From: Latrodectus hesperus
Taxonomy: Eukaryota > Arthropoda > Arachnida > Araneae > Theridiidae
Direction of reading: 5' to 3'
DNA: 64,000 nt
Assembly: GCA_037975125.1 (NCBI GenBank)
Contig: CM075850.1
Span: 128,042,366 to 128,106,365 of the forward strand
The first letter of the stretch is position 1. Each line of letters starts with the position of its first letter. Below, piece after piece: positions 8,674 through 17,964 of the stretch. Position numbers and translations under genes: made by a program. The notes under the pieces were generated by a model. The model was not told where the DNA came from. It saw only the letters and a list, made by a program, of their open reading frames with translations, and ran no database searches.

Positions 8674-11600
8674 ATGCAGCGTGTCACAAGAAAAATGGAT
8701 ATGGATTTAATGAAAAGTCTTCTCGAAAAATTAGCGGAGCAGATAGCTGAGATGAAAGCTGGACAAGAAGAGATGAAAGCTGGACAAGAAGAGATGAAAG
8801 CTAGACAAGAAGAGATGAAAGCTGGACAAGAAGCGATTAAAACCGAGATGATGAAAGAGATAAAATCTGGACAGGAGGAGATGAAAGCTGGACAAGAGGA
8901 GATGAAAGCTAGACAAGAAGAGATGAAAGCTGGACAAGAAGAGATGAAAGCTGGACAAGAAGAGATTAAAACCGAGATGATGAAAGAGATAAAATCTGGA
9001 CAGGAGGAACTTAAAAAGGAACTTAAGAAGGACATTGTAAGTGTTAAAGAAGAATTCTCCAACATCATTCAGGAGAAGATGAATGCAATGGAAGATAAGG
9101 TAACTTCAGTTGAAACTAAAGTTCTGGAGATAGAAGAAAACGTTGAAGAAGCATTAGACAATATGAATAAGAAGATTGAAAGCTTGGAGAAGCAAATGTC
9201 AAACAAACATGAGGAACCCAACGTGGCATTTGTGCCTTCCCTAGCCAATATTAAACTCTCAACATTTGATGGGAAATCATCCTGGCAAGTATACAAGACC
9301 CAGTTTATGATGGTAGCGGAAGCTAATGGATGGAATCCCCGAGCCCAAGCTTTTCACCTGGCGGCTTCTTTAAGAGGAGACGCGGCTGACATCCTCGAGA
9401 CGCTTCCGGAGGAGCAGAGGCACGATTTCCAAGCCCTATCGAGTGCGCTTGAGCTGCGGTTTGGAGATAAGTGCACTAAAGAATATAGCAGACTACAGTT
9501 AAAGTCCCGCTATCAAAAAGCGGGTGAAAGTCTGCAAGAATTGGCTGCCGATATTCAGCGACTTTCCCATCTAGCATTTTCGGACTGCCCAGCTGAGACG
9601 CGTCAAGATCTGGCTCTCCATCACTTCATCGATAGTGTGAGGGATCCGGAGATACAGAAAACACTTAGACTCGCCGATGTCAAAGATATTGGATCTGCCC
9701 TAGTCTACGCACATAAGATAGAGGCTGCCCAGCAGGCCGCGCGTAAAGACCGGCACTCAATCAGAGCCGTCTCTACTACTGATAGGGACTATGATCTCAG
9801 AAAGCAAATCGAAGATCTGCGGCGAAAATTCCGTAACTTAGAAATGAGTAACGGTGGCAGAAACACGAAAATTCAGTGTTGGACTTGCGGTGCAGTCGGA
9901 CACGTTCAGAGAGACTGCCCGAAACGAAAAGATGATGGAAATGATCTTCGTCAGAAGCCCCATTTCAAATTGTTTCATATTTCTTCCGTAAGTAGCGGCG
10001 ACAACGGACTTTTCGTTATGGGACATGTCAACGAAGTTCCCTGCAGAATGATAATCGATACTGGAGCCAACGTAACTATCATTAGGACAGATTTGGCTCG
10101 CAAACTTGGTGAGAAACTCATCTGGACGCCGCCCTGCATTACCCTCCAAACTGTGACAGGTGATAAGATTAAAGTGCATGGAAAAGTCAATCTAAACATT
10201 GCATTTGGTAATGCCGTGTACCATCATATGGCATATGTCGCTGATATAAATGACGAATTTATTCTCGGATTGGATTTCCTCAAAGAAAACAATTTCAAGT
10301 TAGACTTTAAAAATAATGAACTACATTCATGTTCTGAAGACATAGCGATTTTTAAGACGAAATATTCAGATATTAAAACAGTCCATCATATAACTGCAAA
10401 GAGTGAAATAACATTACCACCAAGAACTGAGACAATAGTTTCCGGAGCTCTTTCAGAAGATAATAATTTTCATTATGGATTGACTGAATATCCAGATTCC
10501 GACAATAGCGTTAAAGGAGTACTAGTGGCTTCTTCCCTCGTCGACCTTTCACGAAATGTAATCCCGGTAAGAGTTGCTAATCTAAGCAATAAGGTAAAAC
10601 TAATAAAAGAAGGAGAAGTGCTGGCGACTTGCACTCCAGTGACCTGTATTAACCGAAATTGTCAAACCACACTATCTGAGCCTCCTGACACTCTAATTAA
10701 TGAACTCCTTCAGAATGCAGAGTTAGATGATAAACAAAGGAATGCTGCAAGAAATCTATTATTAGAATTCGGAGATCTCTTTTCCAAGAAATCAGATGAT
10801 GTTGGGCGAACCAAATTGACGCAGCACCGAATCAATACAGGAAATCATCCACCCATTAAACAACATCCGAGAAGATTGCCATTCGCTAAGCAGGAAGAGG
10901 TGGATAATCTTCTGATGGAAATGCAGCAGAATGACATTATTGAGCCATCAGAGAGTCCTTGGGCTTCGCCTATTGTTTTAGTTCGGAAGAAAGATGGTTC
11001 TACCCGATTCTGCGTTGACTATCGTCGGTTAAACAACATCACTAAAAAAGATAGTTACCCTCTTCCTAGGATTGACGATACACTTGATGCTTTATCTGGA
11101 AAACAATGGTTTTCGACTTTGGATCTCAAGAGTGGTTATTGGCAAGTAGAGATACATCCTGAGGATCGAGAAAAGACTGCATTCACCACAGGACAAGGAC
11201 TTTGGCAGTTCAAGGTTATGCCATTTGGGCTTTGCAATGCACCTGCAACGTTTGAGCGCCTGATGGAGACAGTATTACGAGGACTTTCCTACGAAGCCTG
11301 TTTGGTATATTTGGACGATATCATTATTGTAGGGCGCACATTTGAAGACCATTTAAGAAACATCCGAAAGGTGCTGGAAAAATTAAAAATGGCCAACCTG
11401 AAGCTGAATCCTTGCAAATGTAATTTATTCCGACGTGAAGTAAGCTATCTGGGACACATTATCTCTGCTGAAGGTGTAAGAACAGATCCTGAAAAGATCT
11501 CCGCAGTTAAGGACTGGAGTCGTCCAAAAGATGTCCACCAATTAAGAAGTTTTCTTGGACTATGCACATATTACAGGAAATTTGTTAAGGGTTTTTCAAG

Positions 11601-13509
11601 TATTGCCAGACCTCTTCACAAGTTGACAGAAGTTAAACAGAGATTTCTATGGACAGATGAATGTGAGAAAGCTTTTAAACAACTGAAGGAGGCGTTGACA
11701 TCTTCGCCCGTTCTTGCATATCCCCAGCCCGAAAAATTATTCATTTTAGATACGGATGCCAGCAACGAAAATATCGGAGCTGTTTTGTCGCAAGAAATTG
11801 ATGATAAAGAATATGTCATTGCTTATTGGAGTAAATGTCTATCGAAACCAGAGCGGAATTACTGTACAACCAGGAAGGAATTGCTGGCAATCGTTAAAGC
11901 CATAGAACATTTCCACCATTATCTCTATGGAAGAAAGTTCTTGCTCCGGACAGATCACGCATCCTTAACCTGGCTTTTAAATTTTAAAAATCCGGAAGGA
12001 CAGGTAGCCAGATGGATTCAACGACTCCAGGAGTTTGACTTTGAAATACGTCATCGCAAAGGAACTCTTCATGGAAATGCTGATGCACTATCAAGGAAAC
12101 CGTGCAATGAAAGCTGCCGATATTGTTCGAGAGTAGAGAAGAACTATCAGTTAGTAAATCCTTCGGTACGCCAAGTTACTGTTTCACCTCCACCGAAACC
12201 AGACCCATGGAGTGATAAAGGACTTAGAGAAGCTCAAAAAGAAGACCCAGATATAAATCCAATTTTAGAATTAAAAGAATCTTCCAGTATGAAACCAAGT
12301 TGGCAGGATATCTCCACCTACAGTCCTGCTACTAAGCAATATTGGGCTCTTTGGGACTCACTCCATATAAGAAATGGTGTCTTATACAGGAAATGGGAGT
12401 CCGATGATGGACGTAATTTCAAATGGCAGCTTGTTCTTCCAAAATCAAGAATTTCAGATGTTTTGAAAGAATTGCATAGTAGTTCAACTGGAGGCCACTT
12501 TGGAGTAATGAAAACTCTACAGAAGGTTCGAGAACGCTTCTATTGGAGCAAAACGAGACAAGATGTAGAGAAATGGTGCCAATCTTGTGATGACTGTGCG
12601 GCACGTAAAGGACCGAAGAAACGTAGCCGAGGAAGGTTGCAGCGGTACAACGTAGGAGCACCTTTTGAGCGAATAGCATTGGACATTTTGGGTCCTTTAC
12701 CACGATCCTCAAATGGCAACAAATACATACTAGTTGTCATGGACTACTTTACTAAATGGCCTGAAGCGTTTGCAATCCCCGATCAAGAGGCGACTACAGT
12801 AGCCGAGGTTCTAGTGCAACAATGGGTTTCCAGATTCGGCACACCCTTACAAATTCATTCTGATCAAGGGACAAATTTCACCTCTGTTGTGTTTAAAGGA
12901 ATGTGTCAAATTCTCGGAATAGACAAGACGCAGACCACGCCACTACACCCACAATCGGACGGCATGGTAGAGAGATTTAACAGAACCATCTTGAATAATC
13001 TCTCACTTATGGTTTCCAGAAATCAGCAAGATTGGGATTTGAAGCTACCGCTGTTTCTGCTTGCATATCGCAGTGCTGTCCATGAGACTACCGGATATAC
13101 TCCTTCACAGATGCTCTTTGGTCGCGAACTTCGTCTCCCTTGTGATCTTCAGTTTGGTCGTCCACCGGATACATCTTCATCGCCAGAGGAATACCTTCGA
13201 GACCTTCAGGCACGTCTTGAAGATGTCCATAACTTCGCTCGAGACCGAATCAACCTGACGACCGAAAGAATGAAGACAAGGTATGACACAAGAGCGACAG
13301 AACATGAATTTCAAGAAGGTGACAAAGTTTGGTTGTGGAACCCGATTCGACGTAAAGGACTTTCTCCAAAGTTGCAAGCCAACTGGGAAGGTCCCTACAC
13401 AGTCCTAAAAAGACTGAACGACGTCGTGGTTCGTATAAGAAAATCATCTTCTTCAAAACCAAAGGTAGTACATTATGATAGATTAGCTCCTTATCGTAAT
13501 GTAGAGTAA
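8674..13509 (+). CDS. gag-pol: Gag-Pol polyprotein of the Ty3-type element
   Basis: Uninterrupted frame of 1611 codons from the first ATG after the LTR. The frame is open from 8554 inside the LTR, but only through a GTG, so the ATG at 8674 is preferred. Residues about 20-140 form a charged coiled coil built of a seven-residue EEMKAGQ repeat, with a 43-residue unit duplicated. A gag core follows, then a CCHC zinc knuckle (C402, C405, H410, C415), protease DTG at D462, reverse transcriptase YLDD (Y879-D882) and RNase H (DTDAS near 1026). Integrase has an HHCC zinc finger from about H1268, a DDE core D1337, D1397, E1433 (35 residues between the last two) and a GPY-type C-terminus (WEGPYTVL near 1571). 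No chromodomain was seen. Gag and pol are fused in one frame with no frameshift or stop between them. All catalytic residues I looked for are present, so the element may still be competent. Confidence 0.95.
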   Translation: MQRVTRKMDMDLMKSLLEKLAEQIAEMKAGQEEMKAGQEEMKARQEEMKAGQEAIKTEMMKEIKSGQEEMKAGQEEMKARQEEMKAGQEEMKAGQEEIKTEMMKEIKSGQEELKKELKKDIVSVKEEFSNIIQEKMNAMEDKVTSVETKVLEIEENVEEALDNMNKKIESLEKQMSNKHEEPNVAFVPSLANIKLSTFDGKSSWQVYKTQFMMVAEANGWNPRAQAFHLAASLRGDAADILETLPEEQRHDFQALSSALELRFGDKCTKEYSRLQLKSRYQKAGESLQELAADIQRLSHLAFSDCPAETRQDLALHHFIDSVRDPEIQKTLRLADVKDIGSALVYAHKIEAAQQAARKDRHSIRAVSTTDRDYDLRKQIEDLRRKFRNLEMSNGGRNTKIQCWTCGAVGHVQRDCPKRKDDGNDLRQKPHFKLFHISSVSSGDNGLFVMGHVNEVPCRMIIDTGANVTIIRTDLARKLGEKLIWTPPCITLQTVTGDKIKVHGKVNLNIAFGNAVYHHMAYVADINDEFILGLDFLKENNFKLDFKNNELHSCSEDIAIFKTKYSDIKTVHHITAKSEITLPPRTETIVSGALSEDNNFHYGLTEYPDSDNSVKGVLVASSLVDLSRNVIPVRVANLSNKVKLIKEGEVLATCTPVTCINRNCQTTLSEPPDTLINELLQNAELDDKQRNAARNLLLEFGDLFSKKSDDVGRTKLTQHRINTGNHPPIKQHPRRLPFAKQEEVDNLLMEMQQNDIIEPSESPWASPIVLVRKKDGSTRFCVDYRRLNNITKKDSYPLPRIDDTLDALSGKQWFSTLDLKSGYWQVEIHPEDREKTAFTTGQGLWQFKVMPFGLCNAPATFERLMETVLRGLSYEACLVYLDDIIIVGRTFEDHLRNIRKVLEKLKMANLKLNPCKCNLFRREVSYLGHIISAEGVRTDPEKISAVKDWSRPKDVHQLRSFLGLCTYYRKFVKGFSSIARPLHKLTEVKQRFLWTDECEKAFKQLKEALTSSPVLAYPQPEKLFILDTDASNENIGAVLSQEIDDKEYVIAYWSKCLSKPERNYCTTRKELLAIVKAIEHFHHYLYGRKFLLRTDHASLTWLLNFKNPEGQVARWIQRLQEFDFEIRHRKGTLHGNADALSRKPCNESCRYCSRVEKNYQLVNPSVRQVTVSPPPKPDPWSDKGLREAQKEDPDINPILELKESSSMKPSWQDISTYSPATKQYWALWDSLHIRNGVLYRKWESDDGRNFKWQLVLPKSRISDVLKELHSSSTGGHFGVMKTLQKVRERFYWSKTRQDVEKWCQSCDDCAARKGPKKRSRGRLQRYNVGAPFERIALDILGPLPRSSNGNKYILVVMDYFTKWPEAFAIPDQEATTVAEVLVQQWVSRFGTPLQIHSDQGTNFTSVVFKGMCQILGIDKTQTTPLHPQSDGMVERFNRTILNNLSLMVSRNQQDWDLKLPLFLLAYRSAVHETTGYTPSQMLFGRELRLPCDLQFGRPPDTSSSPEEYLRDLQARLEDVHNFARDRINLTTERMKTRYDTRATEHEFQEGDKVWLWNPIRRKGLSPKLQANWEGPYTVLKRLNDVVVRIRKSSSSKPKVVHYDRLAPYRNVE
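8755..9012 (+). repeat. In-frame repeats in gag: 129-bp duplication of 21-bp units
   Basis: The segment beginning ATTAAAACCGAGATGATGAA occurs at 8836 and 8965, a 129-bp (43-residue) period. Each unit includes several 21-bp repeats encoding EEMKAGQ or EEMKARQ. Seven residues equal one coiled-coil heptad. Confidence 0.9.
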
Positions 13510-13697
13510 AAATTAGTAGACCATGGTCTCTTTGTAAATAGTATAGATAATTTTTTTATCTTTTCTATTCTTTTTGTATTTTTAGTTGCTTGTGTATGTA
13601 ATGTATCCTCTTGAAATGTAAATTCTCTTATATTAAATTTGGCCTCCTATCAGGGGATTGTACTGCCCGGGACGTGCAGTCCTTGAGAGGGGGGCAA
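13510..13697 (+). promoter_or_regulatory. 3' untranslated segment and polypurine tract
   Basis: Short non-coding stretch after the pol stop. The polypurine tract GAGAGGGGGG (13685-13694) ends three bases before the 3' LTR, the expected site for plus-strand DNA priming. Confidence 0.8.
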
Positions 13698-14301
13698 TGT
13701 TACAAATTTATAAATAATGATTATATTTGTCTTAAAATATCTCAGACAGATCAGAAATTCTCACATTTTGGGCAGAAATTGCGGTATTTAGACGCGTTGT
13801 AGTTTAAAAGCGGATTTCCTAATAATTTGGCGACTTGGCGACAGTTGGCGAGATTCTTGGCGACTTGGCGACGGTTGGCGAGATTCTTGGCGACTTGGCG
13901 AGAAATCGATACTTCTGGAAACATCCATCACCTAAGCTCTAGGACCAATATTTTCCGAGATAGCCTAGAAGCTTCCAGAACCTTGGCGAAATTGGTAGAT
14001 TTCTCCGCCAAGTCAGGTATAAATACCGCAGCCCGACATGGAAGAGTCAGTGTTTTGTGAAGACAGTCAGTGAGTGAAGACGATTAGTTGTGACTGCTAG
14101 TTGTTCTCTGTCTGAGGTATTTGAGACCTGTGATTGGAAGCTGTTTCTTATTATATCTGACGAATTGTAGCTGTATAATTGTGACTGTTACAGCGGGAAT
14201 TTCGTTTATTTAGTGAAGTTCTTACGAATAAAAGTCTTGTGTTCATTAAGTGGTTGCTTTATTCAACTCTCAATCGACACGAACCCGTGAAGCTCGGTAC
14301 A
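13698..14301 (+). repeat. 3' LTR of the Ty3-type element
   Basis: 604 bp, nearly identical to 8038-8643, including the 30-bp repeats (13829-13902), TATAAATA (14018-14025) and AATAAA (14227-14232). Confidence 0.95.
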
Positions 14302-14504
14302 ATATACACAGGCACTCGCCGCATAACAGACTGTCAATAGGTCAAGTATCCAACCCGTTACCTTCTGGATACAAGACCAACGCCGATTTCCACTAGGATA
14401 ACATAATCTGCTGAATTGTATTTCAGTGTAGTTAATAATATAGTTTATCATTAGACTTATTTAATGGTGTATACTATTTATTCATTAATTTTATTCATTA
14501 ACAG

Positions 14505-15135
14505 TCTGGAAAAAATTTCCTCCCCTTCCAGATCAATGTCAAAATTGAGGGAGTGGATACTCTAGTGGTGCCACCTATAAGAGAAATCTTTGTCCAAGTC
14601 TTACTTTCACCTTCGTGGTGTTCTGCTAAAATGAATCACGCGCCCTACTGACTTAAATTTGCATAGCCAACGGCATAGCGAACCCGGTAGATCGCATGGC
14701 ACTAACACCATCAGAGATCTCTTCCATTACTAAGCAACTTACTTCTAAAACCTGGGCTGACCCTCCTGCTCACCCTTGGTACTTCCAAAGACATCCTGGA
14801 GCCACCACAACATTTAAGGGCTCCAGAGAACATCAGACGACACTGTCTCGACTTTCTGCTGGCCAGTTGAAGTGTATGATCTTTGAGGACGGTGACAGAA
14901 AATACCCAACATGCCCCAAGTGCGACAATGCTCCGTTTTGCCCGCAACACATCTTGAAGTGCTTGGGGTTTTCTCGTGAGGAGGCTGTGAAAAGTCCACA
15001 TCTGCTTTTGGATTTTTTGGCTATCTATGATCTCATGGATCTGGTCTAGTTCCACTAGATCAGATGGGGATTAGTCCCACCACCACCACCATAGCGAGCT
15101 TGGCTTGTCCAAGTGCCATTAGGAACAGCAACATT
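14505..15135 (+). mobile_element. SINE C remnant split by a LINE tail
   Basis: The body of SINE C (GGAAAAAATTTCCTCCCC, AATTGAGGGAGTGGATACTC, CTTTCACCTTCGTGGTG) occupies 14505-14681. Its 3' end (GCGAGCTTGGCTTGTCCAAG) resumes at about 15090. The join carries an 8-bp repeat CATAGCGA (14674-14681, 15090-15097) that marks the LINE insertion between them. The tRNA-like head is missing. Confidence 0.75.
14682..15089 (+). mobile_element. 5'-truncated LINE 3' end with (CCA)n tail
   Basis: Inserted in SINE C with an 8-bp target duplication. The open frame 14696-15049 encodes the terminal portion of ORF2, with the segments QLKCMIFEDGDRKYPTCPKC, HILKCLGFSREEA and LLDFLAIYDLMDLV before the stop: a CxxC...H...C knuckle-like tail. 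It ends in a CCACCACCACCA repeat, which acts as the 3' tail. The open frame is long for a fragment and probably recent, but it lacks RT and RNase H and cannot be functional. Confidence 0.8.
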
Positions 15136-15813
15136 CATTAACAATATTGTAGTTAAAGAAACTAAAATTCTTTTTAAATCTTTGTAGCTGTGTCTGATCA
15201 AAATTTAAAATTTTTATTACCTTTTTTCGTCTGACTTTTTTAAGAATTCATATTTGATAATTTCTAAAGTAATTCGTGTTTTATTTTATTTTTATATTTT
15301 TTCTTCACGTGCTGTTTTCCTGTTTTGTAAATTAATCATTTTTTTATTAATCATCATATTTTACTTTTTCGTTTTCCTGTTAAATTTGCTTTGTTTAATC
15401 TTTAAAATATATAAAACTATATATAAAACATTTCCTGCAAAGCATTTTTTTATTAATGTGTATTCAAGATATATCTAACAAAAGAATTTTTTTCTTAAAT
15501 ATAAATAGTGGAATAATTTTTTTAAAAAAAATCCCAACTTAGATGTTATTTTATATACTAAAATTTATAGCATTACATTTTTCTCGTTTCATTACAAGCT
15601 TTAAATAAATGTACTTTGTTGACGATATAAAATATCCCTTTTACTTAATTATAATGTTTTAATTCCTATATATCAGAAAAGATTGGTTTAGTACCGAGGG
15701 GAACTCATTGTCTCAAGCCTTAAAAGTCACAAGTTCAATACCAGGTTCCACTGAAGACATGCAAAGGTGCTGAGGACACCTTTGCACACGAAACATTGAC
15801 ATAGTCTAATGTT
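15136..15813. other. AT-rich stretch, nothing recognised
   Basis: Dominated by runs of T and A. A T-rich open frame at 15254-15478 encodes only low-complexity Phe/Ile/Leu/Lys residues and is not a convincing gene. Confidence 0.5.
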
Positions 15814-16143
15814 CTCTCCGTTGGCTTTTTTTCCAACGGCGGGCACTTAAGTGTTGAACCCTATGCCACAACAAGTCCAGAAACTGCTACTCATTTGTCG
15901 TTACCCAGAGGGCACCTGTGAACCAAGTCACGGAGGCGAGTAGCGTTACTCGCGCCATACCACCACAAACCCGTTTATAGGGTGGGCCACAATCATACAT
16001 CATCACGGAAGAAAGGATAGAGAAACACAGATAACAGAGAAAGAAAGTAACATCCATTCCCGAACCGGGATTCGAACTCAGGACCCACAGTTCAGGAGTC
16101 AAGAGCGCTAACCACTCAGCCATCGGTCGGCTCTCTCCGTTGG
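15814..16143 (-). mobile_element. SINE B, full length, 11-bp target duplication
   Basis: SINE at 15825-16132 on the minus strand. The tRNA-like head (GACCGATGGCTGAGTGGTTA, with GGGTTCGAATCCCG-type B box seen in complement at about 16065-16080) is at the right. The body contains CACCCTATAAACGGGTTTG and ACTCGCCTCCGTGACTTGG. The 3' end is GTTGGAAAAAA. It is flanked by CTCTCCGTTGG at 15814-15824 and 16133-16143. Serves as the SINE B reference. Confidence 0.88.
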
Positions 16144-16654
16144 TACAGAGTGAAAATCTGGAGAGCGAGGTAACAGCTCAGATTGGATCGCTTTGCTTGA
16201 TCGAGGCACAAAATTTCAAGGGCTTGGCTGAATTCAATGGGTTTAAACAGTCAATATAAATAGCGATACGTTAAAAATATAAGAATGGTTTGCTGCGATT
16301 ATGTACAAAATATGGGGAAAAATATAGCTTCAGCTTCCTTGGCAAAAATAGGCGCTTTTTTTTGCCAAGCATGTTTGAAGAAACAAGATGACGCTGAAAA
16401 TATGATGGCATACATCACAAGTACAATAATTATACAAATTGGTGTAACAATATGGAGCCAAATTGGAGAGAAGTTAAGGGGCATCCTCATGTATAGGCTA
16501 CCCTAAAAATGTATACGTTTTTTTGTTAAATCAAATTACTAGTTAGAAATTTCTGTTGCTAAATTCTGCTAAAATTAGCTAATTTTGTAATCGGTTCTTT
16601 AATTAATTAATTACGGTTCTTTCTAAACAAAAATTTTTTGCAACTATTAAAACT

Positions 16655-17235
16655 AACTGGTAAGCTGAAACAAGGATCGTCTTTTGCTCCCATTGGTGCA
16701 GAACTTTTTTGTGGGATCAATTTGAAGACCGTAAAAACCAATGTTCTTAGATGGGAAAAACGGAAGATGTATGAAGCTTGGCTCAACACTCCTGGTCAAA
16801 CCCACGCTAAAAGTATGATCCGTGGATCATCAGCAAGGATTGCCTCTGAAATTCTAAGATGCTCTAGGCAGAAGATGCGTTTAATCGTAGGCTTCATAAC
16901 TGGGCACTACTATTTCAGAAAACACCTCCATAAAATGGGACTGTTTCAGCAAGACCCTATCTGCAGGAAATGTCATACGCAAGAGGAAACGGCCAAGCAT
17001 ATTATTTACGAATGCGAGGCCCTTGCCCTCCCTAGATGAGCTTCTTTAGGCATCATCCATACTAGAGAGTTACACCTAGACTCCATGAAAGGGTTATCGG
17101 ACTTTATAAATAAAGTGGGTGACCCGAGCAACTGGAACTAGGAAACATTGGGTTTGGAGTTAATAGTACAAAATACTGATAAAAGCAGAGGTGCCCAATA
17201 TAATACAAACCCAACTCTAAGAAGAAGAAGAAGAG
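16655..17235 (+). mobile_element. LINE L1-type 3' end (family 'SSFAPIGAE')
   Basis: 5'-truncated non-LTR retrotransposon copy. The open frame through 17039 encodes the end of RNase H (KQGSSFAPIGAEL), a linker (WEKRKMYEAWLNTPGQ), a 'QKMRLIVGFITGHYYFRKHL' block and the zinc-finger-like CRKCHTQEETAKHIIYEC. A TGA interrupts just after ALALPR, where the copy at 39134-39776 continues, so it is dead. It ends with (AAG)n near 17222-17235. The same family is at 18745-19567, 39134-39776 and 52864-53493. Confidence 0.85.
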
Positions 17236-17507
17236 GCAAGATCGCAGGTTTGATTTTTACTTTATTCCTCATTTGTTTTGAAACATTTGTTATTCAGCAA
17301 TTGTTATTTTATAATAACCAGTTTGAAAACGGTTTGACAGAATTAAGTAATGTGACAGTTTTAAAAATAGGTTGCCATAGTTTTCGTTTCATGCAGACTA
17401 AAATTATGCCGTGTTGTCACGCACATTTCTAAATTTACTTTAAAATGTGGTACAAAACCTGCTTCAAGTAAATTTAAAAGTATAAAATTTGTTGATGCTG
17501 CATAATG

Positions 17508-17800
17508 CCCAGATACTAGGATTTCGCCTTTCAGCACTACAGAGGGGGGAACGATGACACCTTATACAGGGGGGGGGGGCACGCAGTGAGTGTGCCATAG
17601 TAGCCCCGAAAGCAGGTCTTGTTAATTTAGAAGCAGGGACCACGGATGACCAACAGACGTTGCCGGCTACTTCTAGAGATAGATTCACATAGAGGATATT
17701 TCGAATACGATTTATTTGAAGTCCCCCAGCCGCCATTAACGAACATTGAGTCAGGATTCGAACTCATTATCTTCCTATAATGATACCGAAAGCTCTAACC
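17508..17800 (+). repeat. Repeat family E copy
   Basis: Shares the landmarks AGGATTTCGCCTTTCAGCAC, ACCTTATACAG plus a G10 run, AAGCAGGTCTTGTTAATT and ACATAGAGGATATTTCGAA with 7196-7700, in the same orientation. The end carries ATTCGAACTCATTATCTTCC, a B-box-like segment. Confidence 0.55.
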
Positions 17801-17841
17801 TACCAGGACACCAAGCTCTGGTATGGAATTTATTTCATAAG

Positions 17842-17936
<95 letters not shown>
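17842..17936. repeat. (TA)n microsatellite
   Basis: About 90 bp of uninterrupted TA repeat. It creates artefactual Tyr-Ile open frames on both strands. Confidence 0.98.
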
Positions 17937-17940
<4 letters not shown>

Positions 17941-17964
17941 CTCGTATTTCCCAAAGAGATTGGC

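Larger units (their letters stand above)
8034..14305 (+). mobile_element. Ty3-type LTR retrotransposon, apparently intact
   Basis: Element at 8038-14301 with two LTRs (606 and 604 bp), TG...CA ends, a primer-binding site, one long gag-pol frame, a polypurine tract and a 4-bp ATAT target duplication (8034-8037 and 14302-14305). A 5-bp AATAT reading is also possible if the LTR ends two bases earlier. By eye the LTRs differ by a 3-bp rearrangement near 8386/14046 and one T indel near 8563, which implies a recent insertion. Domain order is protease, RT, RNase H, integrase, which defines Ty3 rather than Ty1/Copia. No env frame follows pol. Confidence 0.95.

Noticed and set aside
8601..9068. 155-codon open frame on the minus strand
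   Set aside because: It is the antisense of the low-complexity gag repeats; no independent coding signal.
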